DNA of 64,000 nucleotides from Agriotes lineatus. Its lineage: Eukaryota; Arthropoda; Insecta; Coleoptera; Elateridae. Below the pieces are notes generated by a model, which did not search any database, was not told the DNA's origin, and saw nothing but the letters and a program-made list of their open reading frames with translations. Positions 1-11,334 of this stretch are shown one piece after another. The stretch covers positions 62,001 to 126,000 of the forward strand of contig CALNHX010002780.1 in the NCBI GenBank assembly GCA_940337035.1, in the 5' to 3' direction. Made by a program: the position numbers and the translations under genes. Position 1 is the first letter of the stretch, and every line of letters begins with the position of its first letter.

Positions 1-1740
1 AGTACTTACGCGAGATATCTACTGTTAATTGCTGTAATAATAATACCCAAACGGATGTAATATAAATACGGACTATGCCAAAGCATGTAAATCACACTGG
101 CTTCACTCCACAAGTGTTACGCTTATTTGCGTGATACCTTCATAACAGAAGCCAGTATGCAGTATTAACACTTGTGTATCGCTCGAGTTTAACGTTTTAT
201 CAGGGCTCTAACCTAAGGCCTTGAGAAAATGGTCGGTTGTGAACCGCCATTTATTTAATTAAAATTAGTGTGTCATAGTTAGCTACACTCTGCAAACAAC
301 CAATAATAAACATTAACTACACACTTGATAATTAGAATGTTCGTAGGAAAGACAATAGGTATAAAAAATCTGGAAATACAGTTTGATGATCAACGTAGAT
401 ACTTTTAATTTACATATTCTTCATTGCGTTAACACAGCTTATAGACAACTTGTTATTGAGATAAGACAATTAAATTCACAGAGGGTCTAAAAAAAGAAAC
501 ACTTGATGCTCACCTAAAAATGCTATATATTTTTAAAAATAAAGTGCTACAGGGTATGGAAAAATACCAGTATTACCAACACGTTTTGTGTATCTAAATC
601 AAAAATAATAAAATGTTTACGTTCTTTACTACATCTTATGGTTTGGGCATCGAAGCGCACAAAATACTGAAGCGTTAGTGATAGCAATACACAATAATGC
701 AGAGATAAAATTAATTAACAAATAAAATAATAGATGCAAAAAACACGCATACCGTATAGATCGGATGGAAGTCCCAAATAAAAAAAAATAGTGTAAACCA
801 GGATACACAATAATCTAACAGTAGTAATTCAACCAGGGAGCCAATAAGACTACCTTAAAATAAGTAATGCATTTATTTTAAATATTCATAAACATTCCGT
901 GCAGGTGCACTGGGATTTGGCGAGCCATTGAATTTGTTACTTGAACGTGCCGAGACACAAGAAAACCCAACATCGGTCTGCCCTTATATAAAGACGTCAA
1001 GAAACGGAAATTCAAATATTGTTTTGTATCGCCCTGAGTGAAAAATTCATAGACGCCTCTCATTTCGATATTTCGGACATCTGCTTATTTCGGATTATTC
1101 AAAGAATCGGTTCTGTAAAGTCAGCGGGCCCTTAGGGCGGACAAATGAATAAATCATTGCTGTTATACCCACACTATATAATATTATTACACCCTATGAA
1201 AATAATCTCTGATAGCTCGGTGGTCAGCGCGTGGCGCATAATGGTGGATTAATTTTGGAAACATCCAGGGAGAGGCAAGCGCCCCTCCTTGCCCCTATGT
1301 AACGGCGCCCATGGTTAGATCAGCTGTCATACCGTTTTATAGGAGCTGCATTTTCATGTACCCTCACACAACTCTAGAAATACCTTTGTTTTTTTATTCT
1401 CGAACTACAGAACGAATTATGTTTGTAATTCGCCATTTTTGTGTATGTGTTGCGTTTATAACAACTTTTGGGAGGTAGATATTTATCACTGCAGTTTAAA
1501 ATGATTTAAGTTTATGCAAATACAGCAATAGCTCATTAAACGAATGCTATTTATAATTTATTTATAATTTATAATAATTGATTTGTTGTTTATTTTGTTT
1601 TGCACTTACTGTAACTAGATAATAAGTATATAGATTTTTAAAAATTTATTTACATATTATAGTGCTGTAACTGCCGAGGTTTTTGACGCTAATCATAATT
1701 ATACAATAATTAGTTTATAGTCGGTATAATAGCCAGTCAC
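1..1740. other. AT-rich DNA, no gene seen
   Basis: No coding region, RNA gene or clear repeat boundary was recognised. Short open frames have no family motif. A slightly GC-richer patch near 1200-1330 has no recognisable structure. Confidence 0.4.
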
Positions 1741-1779
1741 ATAAATAATGTCGTAAACTTGTAATACCTTCGTTTCCTA

Positions 1780-2345
1780 AAGCTATTCTTAGGTCGGTTT
1801 TGATCTGGTATTTGGTCCTAAGGTTATCTCACTTCTTACATATATGCGATATTGAACGGTGTTGGGTTGTTGGTAGTCATCACGTGGTTTTTTTTTAGTA
1901 ATAGGTGATTGTCAGTTAATTTTATGTGTCCTATTCGGAGTCTACTAAGTATCACTTCTTGTTTTCTGGTTAATTTAGTGGTACTACTGTATTTTTGAAC
2001 GTGATATTTGATTTTACGTAGTTGGTTTTCCGTAGCTTCCCGCCATTGTTGTTTTCAAGTTGTCCATATGAGGTTTTTACAATTATTTTTAGGTCTACTA
2101 GTGTCAGATTTGCGCAATTAACTTCTGTTTTTCTGTGAGCTTGTTTGGCATTGTTATCTGCTGTCTCATTTCCTTGAATTCCTGTATGGGCTCGTATCCA
2201 CATCATCCATACAGCCTTACCGGTGTTTATGAGGAGGGGTTAATTTTGCTCTAATTTCTATGACGTATGGATCTTTACCATACATATCTTCGGTGGTCTT
2301 CAACGCACTAAAAGAGTCACTTAAAATGATATGTTTATTTGTTTC
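1780..2345 (-). pseudogene. non-LTR retrotransposon RNase H remnant
   Basis: Reading the minus strand from 2345 gives RNase H fragments in order: an ILSDSFSALK-like segment carrying a catalytic Asp region, then WIRAHTGIQGNETAD (the conserved W-x-H-x-G-x-x-GNE-x-AD block), then TRKQEVILSRLRIGH, the short conserved segment that follows RNase H in RNase-H-bearing non-LTR elements of the I/R1/LOA/Jockey-related groups. Stops and frame changes separate the segments and no reverse transcriptase part is attached, so this is a dead 3'-terminal fragment. The clade cannot be fixed from so short a piece; the RNase H identity is secure. Confidence 0.75.
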
Positions 2346-2349
2346 ACAA

Positions 2350-3005
2350 CGTTGTATAAAAAAATAACATATTTATCTGATATTTATATCAACTATAGTT
2401 ATAGGTGATATTCGTATTTAGTACTCATTCTTACTTATTCGCTTTGCCACTACAATTCATTCTAACTGGTTAATACCTTGCTGTATACATTGTATAGATT
2501 ATGTATATTTTGTTTAGTAGTAGCCTGTACTTGCTTACTCCGTTGGCTACTTGTTAAACTAATAGTTATTTGTATAGTGTAGTGTTGAAAGTATACCTTT
2601 GTCGAACGAAAATGACAGTTGCAGAATGAGAAGAAGTCGAAGGCTGCAATCGTTTAAGTTTGCCAAAGGTCTTTGAACACGTGTCATACACACTATTTCG
2701 TCTACTCCTGCAACCTATGGAAGCTTAAAAATGCTAAAATCATAATTTAAAATTTTAAAACAATTTGACGTTTTATATGAATGTTGTGGAATGTTAAAAA
2801 AAACTGTGCTGCAAAGTGCCCGAGTGTGCGGCAAAGTACTTTGCAACACACTTTTACATTTTGCAGCACACATACGGTAAACAACTGCTTTCAACATTAA
2901 AAACCATGTAGAAAAATAAACTTTCAATGGCAAGTGTCGACAAATAAATATATAAATATATAAAACACACAAGGAGAATCGCGCCTTAAGTTTTATAAGG
3001 TTTAA
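2350..3005. other. unassigned AT-rich spacer
   Basis: Nothing recognisable. Short duplicated words around 2815-2880 (tgcaaagt / gcaaagtac / tgcagcaca) suggest simple sequence drift only. Confidence 0.3.
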
Positions 3006-3009
3006 TTAG

Positions 3010-3366
3010 GCTGTCTTTGTACTGCTATACGGATGTGAAAATTGACAGATTACTAAAAGCCAAGCAAGAAGAATTGAAACAGCTGAAATGAGATTCTTAC
3101 GGTACGCTGATGGCTACACAATATTGGATCATAAACATAATGAGGAAATTAGACATGAATAAGGTATATTCAATCTAAATAAAAAATACGGAACCAATTG
3201 GCAGGAACATTTCAATAGGATGGATGATACCCCCGTATACCGAAACAATTGCTTCATTACAGTCTACAGGCGGAAGAAGAAACGTTGGATGATCAAAAAA
3301 ATGCAAGATCGGAGCAAACCAAAATGTTTAATCCCTGACGCTGATGATAATGATGATAAATGATAA
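3010..3366 (+). pseudogene. non-LTR RT C-terminal fragment with ATG-type tail
   Basis: The plus strand reads through LLYGCENW, RRIETAEMRFLRYADGYT, LDHKHNEEIRHE and NWQEHFNRMDD, the order found at the C-terminus of RTE-like endonuclease/RT polyproteins common in insect genomes. One stop interrupts it. It ends in a decayed ATG/ATA-rich trinucleotide tail (3345-3363), the usual 3' end of such elements. The 5' part is missing, as expected from 5' truncation during target-primed reverse transcription. Confidence 0.75.
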
Positions 3367-3484
3367 TTGTTACTATTTACAGTAAGATAAACGTTGTCGG
3401 TTTTATGTACAGAACTAAAAGTAAAGATCGGGCACTTCATTCCATGTAGGAACATGGCCTGATACAAGACGTGTCAGGGTTGCC

Positions 3485-3716
3485 GAAATATCTCTTTATG
3501 AAACCCAGTCATCTGGCACACGTTAACAGCGTACTGGGTGATGTGGTTAGCATCACCCCTTCGATGACTGCCTTACTTTCCCTACTTCCACAACTGTGGT
3601 TTCGGTAACCAATTTTTAAAGCGACTGGGTGGGCCGCCCACCAGTTGCCAGATGTCGGGATCGAACCCCGTACCGTGGCACCGCAGCCTGACGCCATAAC
3701 CGCTCGACCACGTTGG
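3485..3716 (-). repeat. tRNA-derived SINE
   Basis: On the minus strand the head starts near 3716 and has an A-box-like segment (TGGTCGAGCGGTTATGGCG, 3691-3709) followed about 35 bases later by a B box (GGGTTCGATCCC, 3657-3668). This is the split RNA polymerase III promoter of a tRNA, most like a Ser/Leu type. The rest of the unit is not tRNA-like and runs to about 3485, so this is a SINE rather than a tRNA gene. A second weak piece of the head may occur at 10350-10370 on the plus strand. Confidence 0.75.
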
Positions 3717-3989
3717 CGATATGTACAGAAGTAGAATATAGATTTTTTTTGTAAATCGTATTTTTTATATTTCTACATTTCAGAATACATAAAATAACAT
3801 GTCTTTTTCTCTAAAAGTCACATATGAACTTGAGGCTAGGATTGTAAGCGCACACAGTACTTTGAACAATGTTAGTAGTAAAAAAAATAAAGAGTAAAAA
3901 ATAACTGAAATTTTAGACTCATTTTTGTGATCTTAGAAGGTCCAGGAAACTTGAACTTCAAGTTGTCCACTAAGATTTTTTATGAAATA

Positions 3990-4417
3990 TATCATCATCA
4001 TCATCAATCAGCTCATCTGCGTCCACTGCTGATCATAAGCCTCCCGTAGTTTAATCCATTCTTGCCGATCCTGTGCTGTGTTCATCCAGTTTGTCCGAAT
4101 TCTCTTGATATCGTCGGACCATCTTGTTGGTGGCCATCCTCTGCTGTGATGTGCGTCTTGGCGCGGTCTCCACTCCAGAGCCTTTTTCGTCCAACGTCCG
4201 TCCGTAAGTCTATCCGTTCCACAGCATCAGTTACTCCAGATATTTCCCTCACATTTTTGTTTGATACCTTGTCTTTCAGAGAAATGCCCAACATTGATCT
4301 TTCCATATTTCTCTGAGCAATGCGTACCTTGTTCACAGATTGCTTTGTAAGAGAGAGAGTTTCGGCTCCGTACGTAAGTACAGGTAGCACACACTGGTTG
4401 AAGTGAAATATAATCAT
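3990..4417 (-). pseudogene. RTE-type retrotransposon 3' fragment
   Basis: The minus strand encodes VLPVLTYGAETLSLTK, RIAQRNMERSMLGISLKDKV and VERI, the C-terminal part of RTE-family endonuclease/RT proteins. After a frame change it continues into WMNTAQDRQEW and LREAYDQQWTQMS then a stop, which is the conserved RTE C-terminus (W..AQDR..W). It is followed at once by a (GAT)n tract (3992-4005), the characteristic RTE 3' microsatellite. RT core and endonuclease are absent. The copy is 5' truncated with at least one frameshift. Confidence 0.85.
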
Positions 4418-4429
4418 TCTAATAATGCA

Positions 4430-4960
4430 ATTTAGTTTATTATGTCATTTATGTAATAGTATGATATATGAAATCAAAATTACGCGCCGACTTGACGATT
4501 TTGGTCGGCTCTATAAGTCGTAATTTTATTCGCATTTCAATTTATAATAGGTCAAATTGCAGACATTTTAAGCTCTACAAGTTTTATACTATCTGCTTTT
4601 TCGTTAAATAGAACGAAAAACGAAGTACAAGCGAAGAAGCGCAAAAAAATACTTCGACCCCTTCACGCTTTCCTTTCGTGTTCGATATCTCAACAAATAT
4701 CGCTCGTACGTGGAAAAGTAATTGAACATCAATTGTAGAGCACAAAAAATGTTAACTAAAGGGTCCACTTTATTTTCATGTGCCGTTAAAGGAAACCGAG
4801 TTATCGAAAAGAAAATCAGAAGCACCTTTTTTAAGATGGCGGATATAGCACATAGGAAATCTTGGTCGGCAATTTGAAGTTAAGCTTCCTTTACTCTCCC
4901 AACACCCCAAAAAAGGAATTTCAAATTTCGGTCCACTTTCAAGCAAATGCCTTCTTTTTG
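4430..4960. other. unassigned DNA
   Basis: No coding or repeat feature recognised between the RTE fragment and the nested transposon cluster. Confidence 0.3.
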
Positions 4961-5069
4961 TACCGTGCGTTCAAAAAGAAATTACATAATGGTTGGTCAT
5001 GGAAACTAAAAGTAATGTAAACAGCAAGCTTTAGAATTCGTTAACTGTCACTGTTGTTACTTCCTTTTA

Positions 5070-5683
5070 CTACTATAAAGGAAGTATTGGATTCACCCCA
5101 AAAATTCGAAATTGAGTTTTCAACAGATCTTCACGTTTTAGAGTCCCCTGATCCCAAAAAACATATTTTTTTTCATTGGTCTGTCTGTCTGTCTGTCTGT
5201 CTGTGTGTCTGTCTGTGAACAGAATATCTCAAAAACGAAAAGAGGTATGGCGTTGAAACTTCATATATAAGTTTTGTGTACTATGTAGATGAGACAGCAA
5301 GCTTTTGAAGAAAATCGCATAACCGGAAGTAGGTGTTTACTCTTGTGATTTTTCAGTTTTTTTTTATTTTTTCAAAAACGGCTCTAACGATTTTTTTTAA
5401 ACTTTACATGTTTATTTCATTTTTAATGTGTATTGATGTGACATAGGTGATTTTCCAGTTGATACTTCTAAAGTGGGTTTCTTTTGTTTTTTTTTCTAAT
5501 TTTTTTATTAACTCCTATTTTAAATAAAACACCCGGTATATTATTACATTTTCGAATTCATCTTAAAATTCTAGAGAAAATTTGTCTGTTCAACTAACGC
5601 TCTATTTTGTACCGTTTTTGTAGATTTGTAATTTTTGAAAATGTTTGACAAATTTTTAAAAATTAAAAATGAAATTTTTGACT
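5070..5683 (+). repeat. GTCT-rich interspersed repeat, copy A (5' part)
   Basis: This is one copy of a ~700-bp repeat recognisable by TTCCTTTTAC near both ends, a (GTCT)n tract at 5180-5215 and a conserved AT-rich body. The copy resumes at 7381-7425 after the hAT insertion. Other copies, minus strand, are at 45405-46095, 46096-46560 (internally shortened) and 48712-49400 (split by a MITE). No coding capacity is seen. Confidence 0.75.
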
Positions 5684-6207
5684 ATTTATAACAGGGGTCG
5701 GCAACCTGCGGCCCGCGGGCCGCATGCGGCCCTTTGCAACTTTTTGGGCGGCCCGCCAAAGCACCATATAACTTTAGAAAAAATCAACAAACTTAGAGCG
5801 TAAGCGTGCTGAATGTGGCCGGTGACAAAAATGCGCGACAAACAGAAGCATAGCGGGAAACCGATTTTACTGCGCAAGTTTAATCCCCACTCCCCAGCGA
5901 ATACGACGTCTCGCTTAGCAAGTGTAGCATTCTTTCTAGTGATGGGCATAATCGGATGATTTCAATAATCGGAATGTTCCATTTCGGAATGTTTATAAAA
6001 TCGGAATATCATCCGATTATTTTACATTCCGTAAATGCAAGCAAGGAAAACGAGCGAAATAACAACAAGCGGAAGGAAGATGAAGTGCGTGCAATTTACG
6101 ATGAGAGCACTCGCCGTCGCGCCTTAAGCCCTTATCTGCGTTGGCATCTATTGTTTGGGTTTGTAGGACGGTCAGTAATAGCTATTTACGTTATTAGACG
6201 GTAGCAA

Positions 6208-6281
6208 CATTTTTATGGCCGTGCCAATACTTTACAGGTCGAACCGTAGGCGAGACCTGTATGGTTGGCAAGGCCATAAGA
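6208..6281. repeat. hairpin 1 within nested hAT element
   Basis: An imperfect inverted repeat of about 30-base arms: TTATGGCCGTGCCAAT...ACAGGTCG pairs with CGAGACCTGTATGGTTGGCAAGGCCATAA. The loop is a few bases. It lies directly upstream of a larger hairpin. Confidence 0.8.
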
Positions 6282-6308
6282 ATTCTACCGGTCGTGTATC
6301 GTGTAAGA

Positions 6309-6489
6309 TTTTTTAGGATACTGCATTGGTAACTAGCGTTTACATTGTTACAAACGAGTCCGGTAGATAAAATTTACCGGCCTAGACCAGTAGTAGTTCT
6401 ATTACTACTGGTCTAGGCCGGTAAATTTTATCTACCGGACTCGTTTGTAACTATGTAGACGCTAGTTAGCAATGCAGTATCCTAAAAAA
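6309..6489. repeat. hairpin 2, ~88-base arms
   Basis: A near-perfect palindrome centred near 6400; arms run from TTTTTTAGGATACTGC outward-in to GACCAGTAGTAG and back, with only a few mismatches and a loop of about ten bases. It could be a further nested foldback MITE or a structural part of the hAT element. Transcription would give a long near-perfect hairpin RNA. Confidence 0.85.
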
Positions 6490-7569
6490 CAATTTATGAG
6501 TTTGAGTCGCGCAGTGGATATGAGGAAATAAAATATTTTTTCAAATTATTACAGTAGTTACGTTAATAGACTTTCGGAAAATGGTAGTGATATTTTAAAG
6601 TTTAATAGCACATAAAGTACATAATAGATAGTATAAAACAATACTTGAATTTGAAGTCTGTAGGTGTACTATCTAATAATTAATCTACGAAATACCACTG
6701 CCATTAGTGCCATTCACGTATCATACACGTGCGCACACGGCGCGACCCGTCGACATTCGCCAACCAGCATATAGCAGTCAAGTGAGTCAATACAACATTC
6801 CGTATTCCGTTCAGTCAAATTGGCATTTCGTTTTCTCATTTTGTGTACCGAATAGTAAAATAATCGAATTTCGAAAGTTCCGAATTTTGTGCACCGAACA
6901 GTAAAATAATCGAATTCCGAAAAGTCCGAAATAATAGGAACCTTCCGATTTTTTGAAAAATCGAAAACTTTCCGATTATTCATTCCGGATAGGCCATCAC
7001 TAATTCTTTCATTCGCCAGTTTGCTACTGTATGTTCACATGTGCGTTCATGTTGACAGCCGTATGACGTTTCACTACAATATTTTATATTTTTTATAGTT
7101 ATATATTTTATATTTACATGTTTATACATATTTAATTGGAATTGTATTTTCTTTTTTTTTCCCTTTTAAGAATTGTAAAATTTTTGTTCTCTAACATTAT
7201 TGTTATTATAGCATGTCAATAAAAAATAAATGTTTTCTATATTTATTTTTAATAATATTTATACTCGTATATGATATAAAAGCACTATTTAAGTTACATT
7301 TGAATGTGCGGCCCGCATAAAAAAATTTATTTTGAAAATGGCCCGCCGTCCGAAAAAGGTTGCCGACCCCTGATTTATAAGATCACTGTAAAAGGAAGTT
7401 GTGTGAGTGTATCACACCAGATTTTTGTTGTCATAAGTTTATATTATAACTGCTATGGAAATTCTAAAGTTTGCTGTCTCTAAAGTTTGCTGTCTATAAA
7501 TCTTGCTGTTGACATTAGTTTTGCTTTCCATGGCCAACTCTTATGTAATTCCTTTTTGAACACATGGTA

Positions 7570-9170
7570 CATAATGACTGAGCTATCGCTCTCCAATGAG
7601 AAAATAGTATTTTAATTTTTTGTTGATTATTGCAAAAACGATGTTACAAAATAAAGCATGTAGTCCGTACATCTCAAAATAGATGGAATAATTTTCGTAT
7701 AATGTAAATACTACAATTTTATAAGTTAATCTATACCATAATATCGGTGGTGTCTTTATTTGTATGTATGTAGCTTTGTTTGCTATCTCCTCCGAAGCTA
7801 CTGGACCGATTAAATTGTATGATAGCTTAGATCATAGGACAGTTTTTATTTTCAAAAAAAGTACGAAAAAGTACAGTAAAATTAAATTATATTTCATTTA
7901 ATTAAATCGTGTAATTAGCGAAGCGAAGCGTAACTCGGTGATTCACTAGCACCTACCTCATAACTCATAAGTTTACTAAAAACTAAATTTACTTCTTGAA
8001 TCATAATTGTGTATGCATTCACTATATTTGCAGAAAATAACGTGTATTTCCTAAATTAAGCTAAGAAATCCATAAGAAACAGGCCGTTGATTTCCAATGT
8101 CAAACTAGGCCAATTTTAAAGCAACCGCAACCACAAAACCCATGTCGAATTTGATGTTCTATTTACTATATCAAACGTTTCTACTTTCTCAAACAATATC
8201 ATATACTTTTACTACATTCGTTCACATTAAATTTAAATATTTGAATAGATTCTATTTCAAAAATAATTTATAGTTTCTTGTGGTTAACGTTAATATAACT
8301 CGAATCTGAGAATAGTCCTATATACAAGTATTACGTGATCCAGCAACATTGAGCAACAGCAATAAATAAATCAAACTCGCAGAAGAATGTTCCTTGTTGT
8401 CGATATTTTTAATATTGGCATTGTTTACAAGTCTAATATTTTCGATAAGAAAACTAGATAGAAGCCGTAGAATAAGTTATATTATTGAATGTAGCGCATA
8501 AAGAAACATTTACGTAAATAATAGCAAAATAAGCTTAAGTAATCGCTCTTAATCGGTCTCTGTCGAATATGAAATAATTTTTTTAAATACAAGTGGAGTT
8601 GTTTCAGAAAATTACATATTTGTAATCAATATTTGATTACAAATATGTAATCAATATTATTGTCGTAAAATGGCGGATTCAATATAACAACCACCTGTAA
8701 AAAATTATCAGAATTTGATAAGAATCGGTATAGAAGGGTTTTCGAAACAGCTGATTACAAATTCGAAGTAAAAAAATACTGTAAATAAAAAGGCATATTC
8801 TCTATTTGTTGATGATTTTCCATCACAAAACTTGGATTATGGTTTTGCTCTACTTTGTCGTTAACCATGTATTTAGTTTTGGTTACGTTTTTCCTAGATA
8901 TTATTTGAAGTATCGCAGCCATTTCCTGTCTTCTCTGCTTTCACTGAATGAATACAAAATTCAATGAACTAGAAAAAATACGATGGGCTTGCTAGAGTCC
9001 ATATGGATAAGTGAGAAATGAAACAGATGATATTATATCTAATAATCATCGTATGGTACGATCAAAGGTGTATATGAACACAGTACAGAAACAAAAAAGC
9101 TAGGAACAGGTAATCCCCACTAACGTAGAATAGCTGGAAATGAAAACTACTGAATGCAAAATGATATAGC
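7570..9170. other. AT-rich DNA with weak repeat traces
   Basis: 7745-7830 resembles an interspersed motif common in insect genomes (TTTGCTATCTCCTCCGAAGC). A perfect AT-rich palindrome lies at 8611-8651 (TTACATATTTGTAATCAATA and its complement). On the minus strand near 8780-8950 a short stretch with KTKYM recalls non-LTR RT but is too weak to call. Confidence 0.35.
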
Positions 9171-9172
9171 TA

Positions 9173-9449
9173 TTATTTTTATTTTATTTTATTTTATTTT
9201 GGTACTCAGCCAACAGCTATTAGGCCAATTATAGGCGCCGCTGTACATTTTACGGGGACTTCAAACCCCACTAACGACTGTCATGATGTTATTATGACAT
9301 CTGGGACCAACTATTCTCGTGTAGCCGTATCACGAGGCGCCGAGAGAAGCAGCCATGGAACTCCCATCCAAGTTCTGACCAGAAAGAGCGTTGCTTAACT
9401 CTGCTGATAGAACGTGGGCGCTTGTTCAAGCTACACCACCCGGGACCTA
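9173..9449 (-). repeat. 5S rRNA-derived SINE, copy 1
   Basis: Read on the minus strand, the 5' head contains AGAGTTAAGCAACG and GGTCAGAACTTGGATGGGAG, which align with the 5S rRNA internal promoter (A box around GTTAAGCAACG, C box around CTTGGATGGGTGACC) at the right spacing. The unit then continues into unrelated body sequence and ends in an (AAAAT)n tail (plus-strand TTTTATTTTATTTT, 9176-9200). This is the architecture of a SINE3-type element. A second copy lies at 10629-10905. Confidence 0.85.
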
Positions 9450-10480
9450 AAAATCAAAAAGACACTCTCGATTATTGTAATAGTACGTGGCATAATAGAA
9501 ACATCTCAAATCTCACTCAGCAACAAAACAGGCACAACGCAAGAAGTAAAAACTAATAATTAAAGACACGTTCTTTTGTTATAGGTGGGTGTAATAAGTC
9601 ACCAACCTTATTTTCAAGCTGACGTCAATTAATATTCAGCAGCCTTCCTATGACGTGCGTTTATTTTTAACATGCTTCCGTTGTTATGCTTATAGATAAA
9701 CTCGTGTTGTACCTACCTGGGTGCGTGTGTCACGTCAGTACCGATCGATTGCATTTCGCCTTCGATCGACCCTGCCGCCACCGCGTGCTTCATACTGCAA
9801 CGATAAGGAAGTACGTGAGGTAGCTTTCTTTAGCCGAGCGGGTTGAGCGTCTTATCTGATTGTTACAGTATCAAACTGCTTTAACGACACTCACGGATAA
9901 GCAAGTGTTGAATACTAATTCTGTCTGGGAAACGTCCATACTTACCCTGAAAATCGCTACAAAACAGGCTAAAGGGGACGGCTCGAATACGCTCAGGGAG
10001 ATAGGCGTGGTCCTACAAACGGGACACCACAGGATAAGCTGGCCGGTATGTACAAAATAAATGGGCGCTACAAGATCCAATAGGGAAAACCCACGCTTAA
10101 ACGAATCTTGAAAGCCAAACGGGGTAGGATTCTCAATTACTAACTCTGGATACAGCAGCGTAGCGACAAGCACGCCAACCTACCTGCAACGCTTATTCAC
10201 CACGTTCGAGCCTCACCTTACATTGATCTTAACACAGTGACTTGGTCACCCTGTAAACATACATGCACAAGAACAAGGGAAAATCATATGTCATTTATAT
10301 AGTTAACATATCTATTAGGCCACATCACATAACCGAAACTTTACAGCTGTGCCAACGTGGTCGGCATGTACAACAATCTAGCAAATTATAAGGGGCAAAT
10401 GCTAAAAAGAATGAAGCCCAGCTGGGAGACGCCTTAACTAATAACTATTACGTACAACTAAGGCGGACAATTAGTTAAAT
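9450..10480. other. unassigned, moderately GC-rich segment
   Basis: No domain is recognised in the small open frames at 9860-10170. A short phrase GCCAACGTGGTCGG (10351-10364) equals the head of the tRNA-SINE at 3716 but has no B box following. Confidence 0.3.
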
Positions 10481-10484
10481 TCCA

Positions 10485-11330
10485 TTTTATTTAAATGTCG
10501 GCTTGCGACAAAACAAGTTTATTACGCGAATGCTAAATTTGTACGTAAATGTACCAGGCTTGGATGAAGCGTCGGACGGTAAATATGTGAGTTTTAATTA
10601 CAATGCAAAACCAGCTTGCGACAAACAAGTTTATTTTTTATTTTATTTTATTTAATTCGCACTCAGCCAACAGCCGTTAGGCCAATTATAGGCGTCGCTG
10701 TGCAGTTATAAGGACTTTCAACCCCACTAACGACTGTCATGATGTTGTTATGACCGCCGGGACCAACTTTTTTCCGTGATAGCCGTACCACGAGGCGCCG
10801 AGAGATGCAGCCGTGGAACTCCCATTCAAATTCTGACCAGAGAGATCGTTGCTTAACTCTGCTGATCGAACGTAGACGCTTGTTCAAGCTACACCACCCA
10901 GGACCTTATTACACAAATGATAAATTTGTATGTGAATGTACCAGATTTGAATGAAGCGTCGGACGGCAAATGTGTGAGTTTTAATTACAATTCAAAGAAA
11001 GTTTGCGTCAAACTAGTTTATTACACAAATGTTAAATTTGTACGTTAATGTACCCGGTTTGAAAAAGCGTTGGAGGGCAAATATGTGAGTTTTAATTACA
11101 ATGCAAAGCCAGCTTGCGTCAAACAAGTTTATTACACAAATGATAAATTTGTATGTAAATGTACCAGATTTAAATGAAGCGTCGGACGGCAAATGTGTGA
11201 GTTTTAATTACAATGCAAAGCCAGCTTGCGTCAAACAAGTTTATTACACAAATGTAAAATTTGTACGTGAATGTACAAGGTTTGAATGAAGCGTCGGACG
11301 GCAAATATGTGAATTTTAGTTACATTTAGA
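10485..11330 (+). repeat. 112-bp tandem array, about five units
   Basis: The landmark TTACACAAAT (TTACGCGAAT in the first unit) recurs at 10522, 10909, 11021, 11132 and 11244, giving periods of 111-112 bases once the SINE at 10629-10905 is removed. Each unit contains CGTCGGACGGCAAAT and GTGAGTTTTAATTACAA. Units differ by scattered substitutions. The array is non-coding in effect, although one frame stays open for 62 codons. It could be a local satellite or the minisatellite core of a larger element. Confidence 0.9.
10629..10905 (-). repeat. 5S rRNA-derived SINE, copy 2, inside the tandem array
   Basis: Same structure as copy 1: the 5S-like head at the right end (AGAGTTAAGCAACG, then TTTGAATGGGAG in place of the C box) and an AAAAT-rich tail at the left. 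It interrupts one unit of the 112-bp array; TTATT occurs at both borders and may be a short target duplication. It differs from copy 1 at many positions, so neither is a very recent insertion. Confidence 0.85.
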
Positions 11331-11334
11331 TACA

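Larger units (their letters stand above)
5937..7002. mobile_element. second hAT-like element nested in the first
   Basis: The left end TAGTGATGGGC and the right end GGCCATCACTA form short imperfect inverted termini. The flanks are the exact 8-bp duplication ATTCTTTC (5929-5936 and 7003-7010). Subterminal regions are rich in TCGGAA/TTCCGA motifs on both sides, likely transposase-binding repeats. The interior carries two large hairpins and no transposase. The nesting shows it is younger than the surrounding 5692-7372 element. Confidence 0.88.
5692..7372. mobile_element. non-autonomous hAT element with ATTTATAA duplication
   Basis: The element starts CAGGGGTCGGCAACC and ends GGTTGCCGACCCCTG, a perfect 15-bp terminal inverted repeat of hAT type, followed by a GC-rich subterminal part rich in GGCCC. 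It is flanked by the exact 8-bp duplication ATTTATAA (5684-5691 and 7373-7380), which fits hAT integration. No transposase ORF exists inside; the middle is occupied by a second, nested hAT-like element. Confidence 0.93.
4963..7567. mobile_element. outer TIR element of a nested cluster (TA duplication)
   Basis: The left end (CCGTGCGTTCAAAAAG...) and the reverse complement of the right end (CCATGTGTTCAAAAAGG...) match imperfectly over about 70-100 bases, and both are flanked by TA (4961-4962 and 7568-7569). This fits a non-autonomous Tc1/mariner-like element. Its interior holds one copy of the GTCT-rich repeat family (5070-5683 continuing at 7381-7425) into which a hAT element has inserted. No transposase of its own is present. 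Confidence 0.65.

Noticed and set aside
8780..8960. Minus-strand RT-like phrase with KTKYM
   Set aside because: Too short and no neighbouring RT blocks.
10345..10370. Second copy of the tRNA-SINE head
   Set aside because: Only 14 bases match; no B box and no body sequence.
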